Shown here: piece after piece, positions 1-7,552 of the stretch
How positions within the stretch are numbered: the stretch's first letter is position 1
Layout of the letters: each line of letters starts with the position of its first letter
From: Calditrichales bacterium MX18-03
Lineage (GTDB): Bacteria > Bacillota > Clostridia > Lutisporales > Lutisporaceae
Direction: 5' to 3'
Assembly (NCBI GenBank): GCA_021083345.1
Contig: JAJGRE010000007.1
Span: 186,001 to 250,000, forward strand
Length of the DNA: 64,000 nucleotides
Notes under the pieces: model-generated
The model's input: only the letters and a program-made list of their open reading frames with translations
Database searches by the model: none
Told to the model about the DNA's origin: nothing
Position numbers and translations under genes: made by a program

Positions 1-89
1 TGTTCCAAGCCGTTGAAAGCGTTATTCAAATTGATGGGGTATTCAATGCCTCATGTGTGCAACCTCTTGTAATGTATATTTCTTCCTGA

Positions 90-118
90 ATTCTACCATA
101 TGGAGCAGTCTTTGGCAA
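90..118 (-). promoter_or_regulatory. Sigma-A-type promoter reading out of the window
   Basis: On the minus strand TTGCCA (113-118) and TAGAAT (90-95) are separated by exactly 17 bp, a good vegetative promoter. It points left, away from rodA, so it should drive a gene that starts beyond the window edge. Nothing convincing is coded in bases 1-125; the only start with a fair ribosome site (AGAGGTTG then ATG near 41) stops after three codons. Confidence 0.55.
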
Positions 119-125
119 GCATATA

Positions 126-1244
126 CTAGAACCGGATCACCTGACGGCGCATCCCTACATTCAATACCAGTCCCACTGCCGCCATATTGGTCAGCAGCGA
201 GCTGCCGCCGTAGCTGATGAAAGGCAGCGGGATGCCTGTTACCGGCATCAGACCGATGGTCATGCCGATATTCTCAAGTACATGGAAAAGATACATAGCC
301 GTGACCCCGACGCAGATCAGCATGCCGTAGTCATCCTTTGAAACCTTGGCGACATGGATGCATCTCAGAAGCAGCCACATAAAAAGAACGATGACGGCAA
401 CTGCACCGATCAAACCCAGTTCCTCCCCTATGACGGAGTAGATAAAATCTGTATGGCGCTCCGGTATGAAACCCAGATTGTTCTGCGTGCCCTGGAACAG
501 CCCTTTCCCGGCGAACTGCCCCGACCCGATGGCGGTCTGAGACTGCAGCACATGGTAGCCTGCGCCCATGGGATCCAGCTCCGGATTCAAAAACACCCGG
601 ATACGGTCCTTCTGGTAAGGCTTGAAAAGGAAAAACCACATCATGGGGATACTGATCAGAAAAGTGGCAAATGCGCCTGCAATCATTTTATAGTTCAGTC
701 CGGCAGCATACAGCATAAAAACCGAGATGAAGATGAAGACTAATGCCGTTCCGAAGTCCGGCTGCAGAAGGATCAATCCGATAATCACACCCATATGCAT
801 CACAGCCGGCAATACATCAATGATCCTGTTCAGCTTATCCTTTTTCTTTTCCAGGTACTTGGCATAGGTCAGAATAAAGCCCAGCTTGACCACTTCAGAG
901 GGCTGGAAATTCAAAGGGCCGAAATCGATCCAGCTTCTGGAGCCCTTGATCTTGGAACCCAGAAACAGCACCGAAACCAACAGCAGGATGTTGACGATAT
1001 AAATCAAAGTATAATTGTCGCCAAAGGTATTGTAATCGATCAATAAAATGATGAGCACACCGATGATGCCCAGTATAAAAGCGATGATCTGCACCTTCAT
1101 GAGCCCTGTGGTGCCGCCTCTCGTAATATGAGTCGCGCTGGCTATGGCCGTTATGCCGTAGATAATGAGCAAAACCGTGGAAAACACAACGCCCAGGTCT
1201 ATATTCTTCAAAAGTTTGCGGTCAACTAAATCATCAAATTTCAA
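126..1244 (-). CDS. rodA: Rod shape-determining protein RodA (SEDS glycosyltransferase)
   Basis: Polytopic SEDS-family protein of 372 residues with about ten hydrophobic segments. RodA polymerises peptidoglycan glycan strands from lipid II during cell elongation, working in the membrane with a class B penicillin-binding protein. The diagnostic cytoplasmic/extracellular motif GFIPERHTDFIYSVIGEE lies at about residue 255-275, followed by the conserved C-terminal region VTGIPLPFISYGGSS. The start is a TTG preceded by AAAAGGA at 9 nt spacing; no better ATG is in frame. An extended -10 element (TGTTACAAT, 1320-1328) sits about 80 bp upstream. FtsW and SpoVE are the paralogues it could be confused with, but the length and lack of extended termini favour RodA. 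Confidence 0.9.
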   Translation of the reverse strand: MKFDDLVDRKLLKNIDLGVVFSTVLLIIYGITAIASATHITRGGTTGLMKVQIIAFILGIIGVLIILLIDYNTFGDNYTLIYIVNILLLVSVLFLGSKIKGSRSWIDFGPLNFQPSEVVKLGFILTYAKYLEKKKDKLNRIIDVLPAVMHMGVIIGLILLQPDFGTALVFIFISVFMLYAAGLNYKMIAGAFATFLISIPMMWFFLFKPYQKDRIRVFLNPELDPMGAGYHVLQSQTAIGSGQFAGKGLFQGTQNNLGFIPERHTDFIYSVIGEELGLIGAVAVIVLFMWLLLRCIHVAKVSKDDYGMLICVGVTAMYLFHVLENIGMTIGLMPVTGIPLPFISYGGSSLLTNMAAVGLVLNVGMRRQVIRF

Positions 1245-1377
1245 TCTTATCAGTCCTTTTCACTTATGTGCGGATGCCAGTATGCACCATTTGCAGGTAC
1301 ACACCGGCGCATCATATCTATTGTAACATATCTTTCCGGTTTTTTTGATAGAAAATTTTGGTGCCCCGGCGAAACGC

Positions 1378-1426
1378 GCAGAAGGCCATTCCAGTTCAAG
1401 CGAGGTTGGCTGGAATGGCCTTCTGC
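1378..1426 (-). terminator. 17-bp perfect stem-loop, no clear U-tract
   Basis: Arms 1378-1394 and 1410-1426 are perfect reverse complements around a 15-nt loop. It lies 30 bp downstream of the large minus-strand gene ending at 1458 and upstream of rodA. No run of T follows on the minus strand, so it may be a factor-dependent or processing hairpin rather than a classical intrinsic terminator. Confidence 0.5.
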
Positions 1427-1457
1427 CAATGTACAGCGGCACTACCTGCCGCGGATT

Positions 1458-2984
1458 TTAATCCATTCTTGCCGGCATTCCGGTGGAAAGGTCCAGGACC
1501 ATGATGAAATAGCCATAGCTGTTGGATTTGTGCGGCTTGTAGTGCATAAAGCCTTTTGATTTGTAGTACATCTCATTCCGCTTATTGTGTACAGCCGGGA
1601 TACCGAACATGAGATGTGTGACTTTCTTGCGGTCATCCTTATCGCGGTATTCATCCTCCTGGTCATCTTCCCTCTTGTGCCGGTCATATTTGACACCCAG
1701 GATATAATCTTTTCTGCCCATCATATAAACACACTCTTCCATCATAAAGGGATAGCCCATGGGAACCATATACCCCATGAAAGGTATGGCCATACTGTTG
1801 ACAAGATAAATATCATCACCGATCTTATACCAATCCCGGTCCCTCTTTTCATCATCAAAAGGCTCGTAGCGCCGCAGCTTCCGCAGCACCTTGGCCAGCT
1901 TTCTTTGCATGTCGCCCTGATCATAGAGGCTTTCGGGATATTCTTCGTCTTTTTCCTCTTTCTCTTTTGCTTTCTCCTTCTTAGCCTTCTCCTTGTGCTT
2001 TTTGGGACGGTCGTCAGAATCATCCGAATCATCGGAGGAGCAATCCTCTTCCTCATAATAATAGTAGTCGGCCTCAACACTGCAGGGCTTCTTGGGTTCT
2101 ACCTCGCAGGGCTCCTCCATTGGCGCCATTGGCGGGCAGAAAGTCACAGGCTGCTGGATCTCCACGGGTACCTCAACAGACATCTCTACAACTACCGTTG
2201 TTTCCTCCACCACGGGTATAGGCATCGGTTCCGGTTTTTCTTCCACCACCGGCATGGGGACAGGCTCAGGTATTACCTCTACGATGGGCATGGGCACAGG
2301 CTTTATCTCTACAACCGGTTCAGCTTTCTTTGGCATAACAGGCTTAACCTCCACGACCGGCTGAGCTTTCTTTGGCATAACGGGCTTAACTTCCACGACT
2401 GGCTGAGCTTTTTTGGGTATAACCGGTTGTACTGCCGGCATCATCGGCATTTCCATGGGAGCCATGGGCATTCCCATAGCGGGCGGTGGTGTTACGGCCT
2501 TTTGGGGTGCAATCTCTTCTACCGGCCCTTTTGCCTTATCCATCCTGCCAGGCTCAGCAGCCTTGCTTCTGTTTACCACCTCATACTTGCCTTTCCACTC
2601 CACCTTGTCTCTTCCCGTATATCCCGAGAGCGGTATGGATACCCCGCTGGTAACGGCTGCAACGCTAAAATCGGAAATGCCGAGACTGCTTTTCAAAACA
2701 TTGTCCGATTCAAATTCATAATAAAGCTCTCCTCTTCCGCCGCTGTCCACAACGAGCTTGCCTACATCCACCGCCATTTTCTTTGCCGGTGCTACCAGGA
2801 TCAAATGATATTCCGTTTTGTCTTCGCCCTTGACATTTTGTACGAAGGCCGTCAGCTTGCCCTTCCCGTGCTTCACCTCAACTTTTACATAACCGGTCGG
2901 GATTTTGCCGGCAGCCATTTCATATCCCTTGTCGTCTTCCTGCAGTATGATGAAGTATCGCTTATACTCATTAATCGAGGACAC
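1458..2984 (-). CDS. Large repeat-containing protein of unknown function
   Basis: I do not recognise a named family with certainty. The 508-residue product has four visible parts: a beta-rich N-terminal domain (about 1-135) without signal peptide; a Pro/Val/Glu-rich low-complexity stretch (about 150-300) with tandem copies of a 14-residue unit of the type KKAQPVVEVKPVMP; a strongly charged Asp/Ser then Lys/Glu stretch (about 305-365); and a Tyr/Met-rich C-terminal domain (about 375-508). Start GTG is chosen because AAGGGGG lies 7 nt upstream. Such modular, repetitive, Tyr-rich proteins in clostridia are often spore-envelope or exosporium components, but this is inference only. It follows rsmA with a 70-bp gap containing a hairpin that includes the ribosome binding site. 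Confidence 0.65.
   Translation of the reverse strand: MSSINEYKRYFIILQEDDKGYEMAAGKIPTGYVKVEVKHGKGKLTAFVQNVKGEDKTEYHLILVAPAKKMAVDVGKLVVDSGGRGELYYEFESDNVLKSSLGISDFSVAAVTSGVSIPLSGYTGRDKVEWKGKYEVVNRSKAAEPGRMDKAKGPVEEIAPQKAVTPPPAMGMPMAPMEMPMMPAVQPVIPKKAQPVVEVKPVMPKKAQPVVEVKPVMPKKAEPVVEIKPVPMPIVEVIPEPVPMPVVEEKPEPMPIPVVEETTVVVEMSVEVPVEIQQPVTFCPPMAPMEEPCEVEPKKPCSVEADYYYYEEEDCSSDDSDDSDDRPKKHKEKAKKEKAKEKEEKDEEYPESLYDQGDMQRKLAKVLRKLRRYEPFDDEKRDRDWYKIGDDIYLVNSMAIPFMGYMVPMGYPFMMEECVYMMGRKDYILGVKYDRHKREDDQEDEYRDKDDRKKVTHLMFGIPAVHNKRNEMYYKSKGFMHYKPHKSNSYGYFIMVLDLSTGMPARMD
2323..2430 (-). repeat. 42-bp tandem coding repeat
   Basis: Units at 2323-2364 and 2365-2406 differ at only a few positions and a degraded third starts at 2407. 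Each 42-bp unit codes 14 residues (KKAQPVVEVKPVMP type) of the Pro-rich linker of the surrounding gene. The near identity of the first two units suggests recent duplication by slippage and a length-variable linker. Confidence 0.85.
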
Positions 2985-2991
2985 AGAATAA

Positions 2992-3035
2992 CCCCCTTCT
3001 ACACATAGTCATTACTAATATATGTAGGAAGGGGG
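2992..3035 (-). promoter_or_regulatory. Leader hairpin enclosing the ribosome binding site
   Basis: On the minus strand CCCCCTTCCTACATA (3021-3035) can pair with TATGTGTAGAAGGGGG (2992-3007), with one bulge, around a 13-nt loop. The 3' arm contains the AAGGGGG ribosome binding site of the gene starting at 2984. It may also act as the end of the rsmA transcript. Confidence 0.5.
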
Positions 3036-3053
3036 CAAATGTGAACCAAAATA

Positions 3054-3917
3054 TTATCGGCTACTGTCCATCTTATCGGAAATCATGGCGAACTCCTCCA
3101 GGGAAAGGGTTTCTCCCCGCCGGTTCTCCTCTATGTCGCATGCTTCCAGCAGCGCCTTGATGCTTTCCTTGGATCGTCCGAAGTTGCCGGCGCTTAAGGC
3201 ATTCAGCAGCGTTTTCCGCCTCTGGGCAAAAGACGCCTTGACCACTTTAAAGAACAACGCCTCATCCTGTACCTGCACCGCCGGTTTTTCCCGGATATCC
3301 AATCGGACCACCATAGAGTCCACCTCCGGCTGCGGTATAAAAACCTCCGATGGAACGATAAGCACTTTATGGGGCTCACAGTAATACTGCACCGCCACCG
3401 TCAAAGCGCCGTAGTCCTTGCCTCCCGGCGGTGCGCAGAGCCTGTCGCCGACTTCCTTCTGCACCATGACGGTTATGCTTTTCAAATGGAGTTTTTCCTC
3501 CAGGAGCTTCATGATTATGGGTGTGGTGATATAATACGGCAGGTTAGCTACCACCTTGGCCGGCACGCTGCCGAAATGCTCTGCCAGCACAGCTCTCAGA
3601 TCCAGCTTTAGGATATCGTCATTGATGACCTGCACATTGTCATAACCGAACAATACCACTTTGAGCACCGGAATCAACTGCCTGTCGATTTCCACCGCCA
3701 GCACCTTCCCAGCCTTTTGGCTCAAACCGGTGGTCAGCGCACCCAAACCCGGTCCGATCTCCAGCACGCAATCCTCCTTGGAAACACCGGCGCTTTCTAT
3801 GATTGCCTTTAGAACGCCCTCATCTGTCAGAAAGTTTTGTCCGAACTTCTTGGCAGCCTTCAGATTGTATTTCTTCAGCAGCTCTTTGGTAGCTGCGGAT
3901 ACTGTCGTCTCTTTCAT
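3054..3917 (-). CDS. rsmA: 16S rRNA dimethyladenosine transferase RsmA (KsgA)
   Basis: Dimethylates the two adjacent adenosines in the 3' hairpin of 16S rRNA, a late step of small-subunit assembly. The 287-residue length is normal. Visible are the N-terminal KKFGQNFLTD, the S-adenosylmethionine loop LEIGPGLGALT at about 52-62, and the catalytic NLPYYI motif near 125-130. It follows rnmV with 15 bp between, the same rnmV-ksgA order found in Bacillus, so the two are probably cotranscribed. Start ATG has AGAGGATG upstream. Confidence 0.95.
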   Translation of the reverse strand: MKETTVSAATKELLKKYNLKAAKKFGQNFLTDEGVLKAIIESAGVSKEDCVLEIGPGLGALTTGLSQKAGKVLAVEIDRQLIPVLKVVLFGYDNVQVINDDILKLDLRAVLAEHFGSVPAKVVANLPYYITTPIIMKLLEEKLHLKSITVMVQKEVGDRLCAPPGGKDYGALTVAVQYYCEPHKVLIVPSEVFIPQPEVDSMVVRLDIREKPAVQVQDEALFFKVVKASFAQRRKTLLNALSAGNFGRSKESIKALLEACDIEENRRGETLSLEEFAMISDKMDSSR

Positions 3918-3932
3918 TGTTCATCCTCTTCC

Positions 3933-4496
3933 TTATGAATTGTTGTCCTGTCCCTGGGCAGCCACAACAGCGCATTCCAGTTCTTCTCTGGTTATCCCGT
4001 ACCGGTTCAGCCTGTTGACCAGCTGCTTCGCGTTGGCATATCCGATGCCCAATGCCGCGCCTACCTTTCTCCGCATCCTGACGGCACCTTCGTTGCCGGT
4101 AAGCCCATATGCCGCCATGTCGCCATTGGTGAAGAGGTTGACTGCCTCCTCCTTCTCACAGCGCGCCAGAGCCAATGCCCTCCGGATGCTGTCCGGGTTG
4201 GCGTTCTCAACACCGATATCTGCTTCCTCCTGGGCTTCCTCCAAGGGGACGAAGGCATGTCTGACACCCTTTACCTTCTGTGCAATAATCCCGCGGATCT
4301 TTTCTCCCATGAAGTCAGGGTCGGTCAGAACGATGACCCCGTGCCTTTCCTGGGCGGTTTTTATCAGTGCCAGGGTCTTTTGCGTCAGTCCGAAGCCGCT
4401 GGTGGTGATAATGTCGGCATCAACGGCCCGCCTCACGGCAGCTGCATCATTTTTGCCTTCTACTACGATAGTTTCCTTTATTCTGTCTTTTTCCAT
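3933..4496 (-). CDS. rnmV: Ribonuclease M5 (5S rRNA maturase)
   Basis: Toprim-domain endonuclease that cuts both sides of the 5S rRNA precursor, acting with ribosomal protein L18. The Toprim glutamate motif IVVEGKND is at residues 10-17 and the DxD motif VLTDPDFMGEKIR at about 55-67. Length (187 residues) and position immediately before rsmA are typical. Ribosome site AGAGGT lies 4 nt before the ATG. Confidence 0.93.
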   Translation of the reverse strand: MEKDRIKETIVVEGKNDAAAVRRAVDADIITTSGFGLTQKTLALIKTAQERHGVIVLTDPDFMGEKIRGIIAQKVKGVRHAFVPLEEAQEEADIGVENANPDSIRRALALARCEKEEAVNLFTNGDMAAYGLTGNEGAVRMRRKVGAALGIGYANAKQLVNRLNRYGITREELECAVVAAQGQDNNS

Positions 4497-4515
4497 ACCA
4501 ACCTCTCACGTGTTC

Positions 4516-4550
4516 CAAAAGGCAAGCAGCTGCGGAAGATCCCGCTTGCC
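4516..4550 (-). terminator. Probable intrinsic terminator of the 3D/G5 gene
   Basis: Minus-strand GGCAAGC (4544-4550) pairs with GCTTGCC (4521-4527), followed by TTTTG. It lies between the YabE-like gene and rnmV, so rnmV-rsmA may have partly independent expression. Confidence 0.5.
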
Positions 4551-4628
4551 GCCCCAAAGTGATGAGAGACCCTCTGCTCTAAGCCACGCTCAAAGCATCG
4601 AGTCTCTTATCCTTCATTTGCTCAACTC

Positions 4629-5666
4629 TTAAAATTTGTACCTGGGTTTATCCAGTACATAAACCTTGACTGTCTTTCTTCCAAATCTGGACACATCTTT
4701 GGGTGACTCATAGTACAGGTCGATCTTATTCCCCTTGATGGCACTGCCCTTGTCTGCTGCCAGCGCTTCACCGTATCCTTCTACATAGAGCCAGGTTCCC
4801 AGAGGAATAACCTGGGGGTCTACCGCAACGATGCCCGGTCTGACCCGGAGTCCCGATGCGGTGATGCCGTAATACTTGTCACCGGGGTTCTTTCCGGTAC
4901 TTTCAAAAGTGGCGTCATAAGCTGTCGCTACCATTTTCATGGCCTTAACGAAGCGCGTCAACTCGCCTCTGGAAGAGACCAGAAGGGTTTTGGTTCCCTC
5001 TTCGATAACGCCGTTTTGTACTTGCTTGGTAATTTTTTCTGATACAATCTGTCTGCTTACTTCCTGGCCGTCTTCAAAAACAACCTGGATGGACAGTTCC
5101 TTCTCACCGGGCTGCCCTTTCTTGACCACATTGACAATGCCTTTATCCAGCTTCTCATTCTTACTCACGGTATTGACAAAGTCAATCTTTACCTTCTTGG
5201 TGATCAACTGCTCCGTTACCCTTGCCACCTTGACCGTCATGTCGCCATTGATGGGGGTATCGGCAGCCGGTTCAAGCTTATCCTTTTCGCCCAGCAGAAT
5301 ACCGGCTTCCTTCAGTGCGCTTCCGATATCAAGCGCGGTTGTCAAAAGTGTTGTTTCTTTGCCATCGGCATGTATTGTGACTTTTCTTGCCCTGGATATG
5401 GTGATCTTTGTACCGTCCTCCAGCTTCGTGGATATGGCCGGTGTGATCTTATCCTGAGGCTTCAGCTGTACGCCCTTTTCCAGCAATACATCCCCAACAG
5501 TTTTCTTAAAGGTACTTGTGCTCATTAAACCGTCATTATCTTCAATTGTAATGTCCTTTTTCACTGTACTGTAGGCAAAAGATGCTGCCATTATCAAGCA
5601 AATTGCCAGGATTGCAATCCGCTTGACAGAAAATAAACTCCTGTTTATCTGAAAGTTTATTTTCAT
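4629..5666 (-). CDS. YabE-like cell-wall protein (DUF348-DUF348-G5-3D)
   Basis: Secreted or membrane-anchored peptidoglycan-active protein of 345 residues. A single N-terminal hydrophobic segment (about 15-33) is followed by two DUF348 ubiquitin-like repeats (about 40-150), a G5 domain (about 150-235) and a C-terminal 3D domain (about 250-345). The 3D signature is clear: VAVDPQVIPLGTWLYVEGYG and AADKGSAIKGNKIDLYY supply the conserved aspartates of this lytic-transglycosylase-like fold. In related organisms such proteins (YabE, RpfB-like) remodel the wall during growth or spore outgrowth. Its place between tatD-linked genes and rnmV matches Bacillus yabE. Start ATG has a near-perfect AGGAGG site. 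Confidence 0.9.
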   Translation of the reverse strand: MKINFQINRSLFSVKRIAILAICLIMAASFAYSTVKKDITIEDNDGLMSTSTFKKTVGDVLLEKGVQLKPQDKITPAISTKLEDGTKITISRARKVTIHADGKETTLLTTALDIGSALKEAGILLGEKDKLEPAADTPINGDMTVKVARVTEQLITKKVKIDFVNTVSKNEKLDKGIVNVVKKGQPGEKELSIQVVFEDGQEVSRQIVSEKITKQVQNGVIEEGTKTLLVSSRGELTRFVKAMKMVATAYDATFESTGKNPGDKYYGITASGLRVRPGIVAVDPQVIPLGTWLYVEGYGEALAADKGSAIKGNKIDLYYESPKDVSRFGRKTVKVYVLDKPRYKF

Positions 5667-5745
5667 TCCTCAACCTCCTTTTCCTGTCGTAAGGATCATG
5701 TGTTGTTTTCAATTTATTACCAAGCACTTCATCCTTAGTAGATAC

Positions 5746-5774
5746 ATTTTATCGTTCTTTGCATTTGTTGTCAA
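5746..5774 (-). promoter_or_regulatory. Strong sigma-A promoter of the YabE-like gene
   Basis: Minus strand TTGACA (5769-5774), 17-bp spacer, TAAAAT (5746-5751). It gives a leader of about 75 nt. I looked for a c-di-AMP (ydaO) riboswitch in 5667-5860 and did not find one. Bases 5775-5935 hold no gene I can support. Confidence 0.8.
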
Positions 5775-5935
5775 ATTTTTGGCGTTTTGGCAACCTCCTT
5801 GTAATATAAAATGCCCCATATTATATATTGTGCGTCGGTTTTCCTCATTAGTATTCTAGACAAATCTTGTTGTTTTATACAATATATGCATATAGGGACA
5901 AAAGTATTTGCCGGCGGAATCCCGTGTGGGGCGGC

Positions 5936-5966
5936 AAAACAAAAACAGCAGGGACTATCCTGCTGT
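5936..5966 (-). terminator. Intrinsic terminator after the radical SAM gene
   Basis: Minus-strand ACAGCAGG and CCTGCTGT (5959-5966 and 5945-5952) form an 8-bp stem followed by TTTTTGTTTT. It closes the DUF4349-radical SAM transcript, 34 bp after the stop at 6000. Confidence 0.8.
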
Positions 5967-5999
5967 ATCGCACGTTAGCTTGGGCATATGCTTTATGGT

Positions 6000-6578
6000 T
6001 TAATAGTAGTGCCGTACGCGGAATTTTGCACCCATTTTTTCAGCTATCTCCCGGCAGCACTCGATCTGATGGGCTGATATGACATCCACCACGGTCAGCC
6101 ATACCTCCGGTATGTGCCTGGTGCATGCTTCAGCAAATTTCAATACGGCCTCATAGGCCAGCGCCCCGTCCTCCGGGCTGCATAACCTGGCATACTCTGC
6201 ACTGTCCGCCGCATTCAGGCTGATGGATATGCTGTCCACATAACCTTCCAGCTCCGGGACGATATCCCTGCCCCATATCAGGTTGGCTTGCCCGTTGGTA
6301 TTGACGCGGACCGGCTTATCCAGCCCCTTCAGATACCTGGCAACGGCAATAACCTCCCGGTAACGGGTCAAGGGCTCGCCATAGCCGCAAAAAACCACTT
6401 CCCGGTAGTTTTCACGGCCCTTGATGTCTTCAATGATCTCCTCCACCGAGGGCTCCTTCTGAAGCCACAGGTCAAAGCCCAGCCCTTCCGGGTGGTTCCT
6501 GATACAGAAGCTGCAATTGTTGGTGCATTGGTTGGTCAGATTGATATAAAGTACATCCTTCAGCATATAGGTAATCAT
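6000..6578 (-). CDS. TatD-linked radical SAM protein
   Basis: Short radical S-adenosylmethionine protein (about 192 residues) of the group found next to tatD genes. The iron-sulfur cysteines appear as CTNNCSFC at about residue 18-25, followed by VFCGYGEPLTR, the usual GGEP-like SAM-binding strand. It lacks the C-terminal SPASM domain and any recognised substrate domain, so the substrate is unknown. The start ATG at 6578 is preferred over the one four codons upstream because AATGGAGG sits 5 nt before it. The gene follows the DUF4349 lipoprotein by 19 bp and tatD is one gene further upstream, fitting the family's genomic habit. Confidence 0.85.
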   Translation of the reverse strand: MITYMLKDVLYINLTNQCTNNCSFCIRNHPEGLGFDLWLQKEPSVEEIIEDIKGRENYREVVFCGYGEPLTRYREVIAVARYLKGLDKPVRVNTNGQANLIWGRDIVPELEGYVDSISISLNAADSAEYARLCSPEDGALAYEAVLKFAEACTRHIPEVWLTVVDVISAHQIECCREIAEKMGAKFRVRHYY

Positions 6579-6597
6579 ATGATCCTCCATTGGCTAT

Positions 6598-7458
6598 TTA
6601 TTCATGCTTCCGTCTGTTCTGCAACGCCCGCCTGATGACTTTGGTCCATAAAAAATAGATGGCCGCGATAAAAGGTGCTATGGGAAGCAGGAAAGCGATC
6701 AGGCTGATGAGTGCCGTAAAGCCGCCGATCAGTGCTTCCACACCGTCCTTGAACGCCCTTCTTATCTGGTAACCCAGCTCATTGGGATCTTCTGACCTGA
6801 TATTGGTGCCGGAAGGCACAAGCCGGATGGAAACCTGGCTGTACTGTATCCGCCGGTCCAGATTGGTGATCTGCCCCTTGAGCAGCTCCAGCTCCTCTGT
6901 CAGCCTCCGGATCTCCCTTTCGATCTCCAGTATCTCGGAGACCTTCCAACCCCCCTTCTGCAGCAGCTTTCTCAGGGTTTCTATCTCGGACTCCAGATTT
7001 TTGATCCGGGTCTGGGTGTCAAAATAGGCATCGGTCACATCCTCGGTGTTTTTGCTCTTGCTTACGAATACGCCGACACCTTCCAGCCCTTTCATGAAAG
7101 CATCGGTGCTGCCTGCCGGTATCATCAGCGTCAGCCGGACATCACTCTCGTTCACATGGGACTCTCTGATGTATCCGCCCGCTTCCTCCGTCATCGCTTC
7201 TACCACATCGATGCTCTCCTGCAGCTTATCCACCCGCAAGGTGGCATTCACCGATACGATCAGCTTCCGATTCAACGGGATAGTGCCTGCTCCGCCTGCA
7301 GGGCTTCCCGATGCAGTGTCCATGACTGACTCTTCCCTTACTGTGGCTTCCTGCTGCGCCGCCTTAGGCGTAGCCGACTCCGACCGCTTGGCACTGCAGC
7401 CCGCTATGATGGAAAAACACATTATTATTATAAGTAGAACCGCAAGTTTCTTTCTCAT
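6598..7458 (-). CDS. DUF4349 lipoprotein
   Basis: Membrane-anchored protein of about 286 residues. It begins with a lipoprotein signal peptide whose lipobox reads IIAGC (Cys at about residue 20). The DUF4349 region follows, with a long heptad-rich coiled coil (about 135-200, IEREIRRLTEELELLKGQI), and a C-terminal hydrophobic segment (about 245-270) before a basic tail, so the chain spans the membrane at its C-terminus. Function of DUF4349 is not established. The start at 7458 is chosen because GGGAGGGG precedes it and the signal peptide starts there; 22 further in-frame codons upstream lack a site. Confidence 0.88.
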   Translation of the reverse strand: MRKKLAVLLIIIMCFSIIAGCSAKRSESATPKAAQQEATVREESVMDTASGSPAGGAGTIPLNRKLIVSVNATLRVDKLQESIDVVEAMTEEAGGYIRESHVNESDVRLTLMIPAGSTDAFMKGLEGVGVFVSKSKNTEDVTDAYFDTQTRIKNLESEIETLRKLLQKGGWKVSEILEIEREIRRLTEELELLKGQITNLDRRIQYSQVSIRLVPSGTNIRSEDPNELGYQIRRAFKDGVEALIGGFTALISLIAFLLPIAPFIAAIYFLWTKVIRRALQNRRKHE

Positions 7459-7498
7459 ATAACCCCTCCCACTCCATCCATTTGCTGGAATTAGGTAT

Positions 7499-7504
7499 AT
7501 TATA
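7499..7504 (-). promoter_or_regulatory. Extended -10 promoter of the DUF4349 gene
   Basis: Minus-strand TGGTATAAT, with no good -35, lies 41 bp upstream of the lipoprotein start. The -10 is embedded in a perfect small dyad (GGTATA-T-TATACC, 7494-7506), which could be a repressor site. Confidence 0.5.
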
Positions 7505-7522
7505 CCATAGATGGGCAGACGC

Positions 7523-7552
7523 AAAAAGAAAAACCCTGCAAATGCAGAGTTT
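7523..7552 (-). terminator. Intrinsic terminator overlapping the tatD stop
   Basis: Minus-strand AAACTCTGCA / TGCAGGGTTT hairpin with one mismatch followed by TTTTTCTTTTT, immediately at the tatD stop codon. Together with the next promoter it separates metG-tatD from the lipoprotein transcript. Confidence 0.65.

Noticed and set aside
2323-2430. Direct repeats suggesting a CRISPR or attachment site
   Set aside because: The repeats are in frame, adjacent without spacers, and code the Pro-Val linker of a protein.
1587-3008. Plus-strand open frame of 473 codons opposite the large repeat protein
   Set aside because: Product is a His/Tyr/Leu-rich antisense shadow of the repeat region with no start site.
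5667-5940. Possible c-di-AMP (ydaO) riboswitch before the YabE-like gene
   Set aside because: Looked for because such genes often carry one, but a consensus promoter lies only about 75 bp from the start and conserved riboswitch elements were not found.
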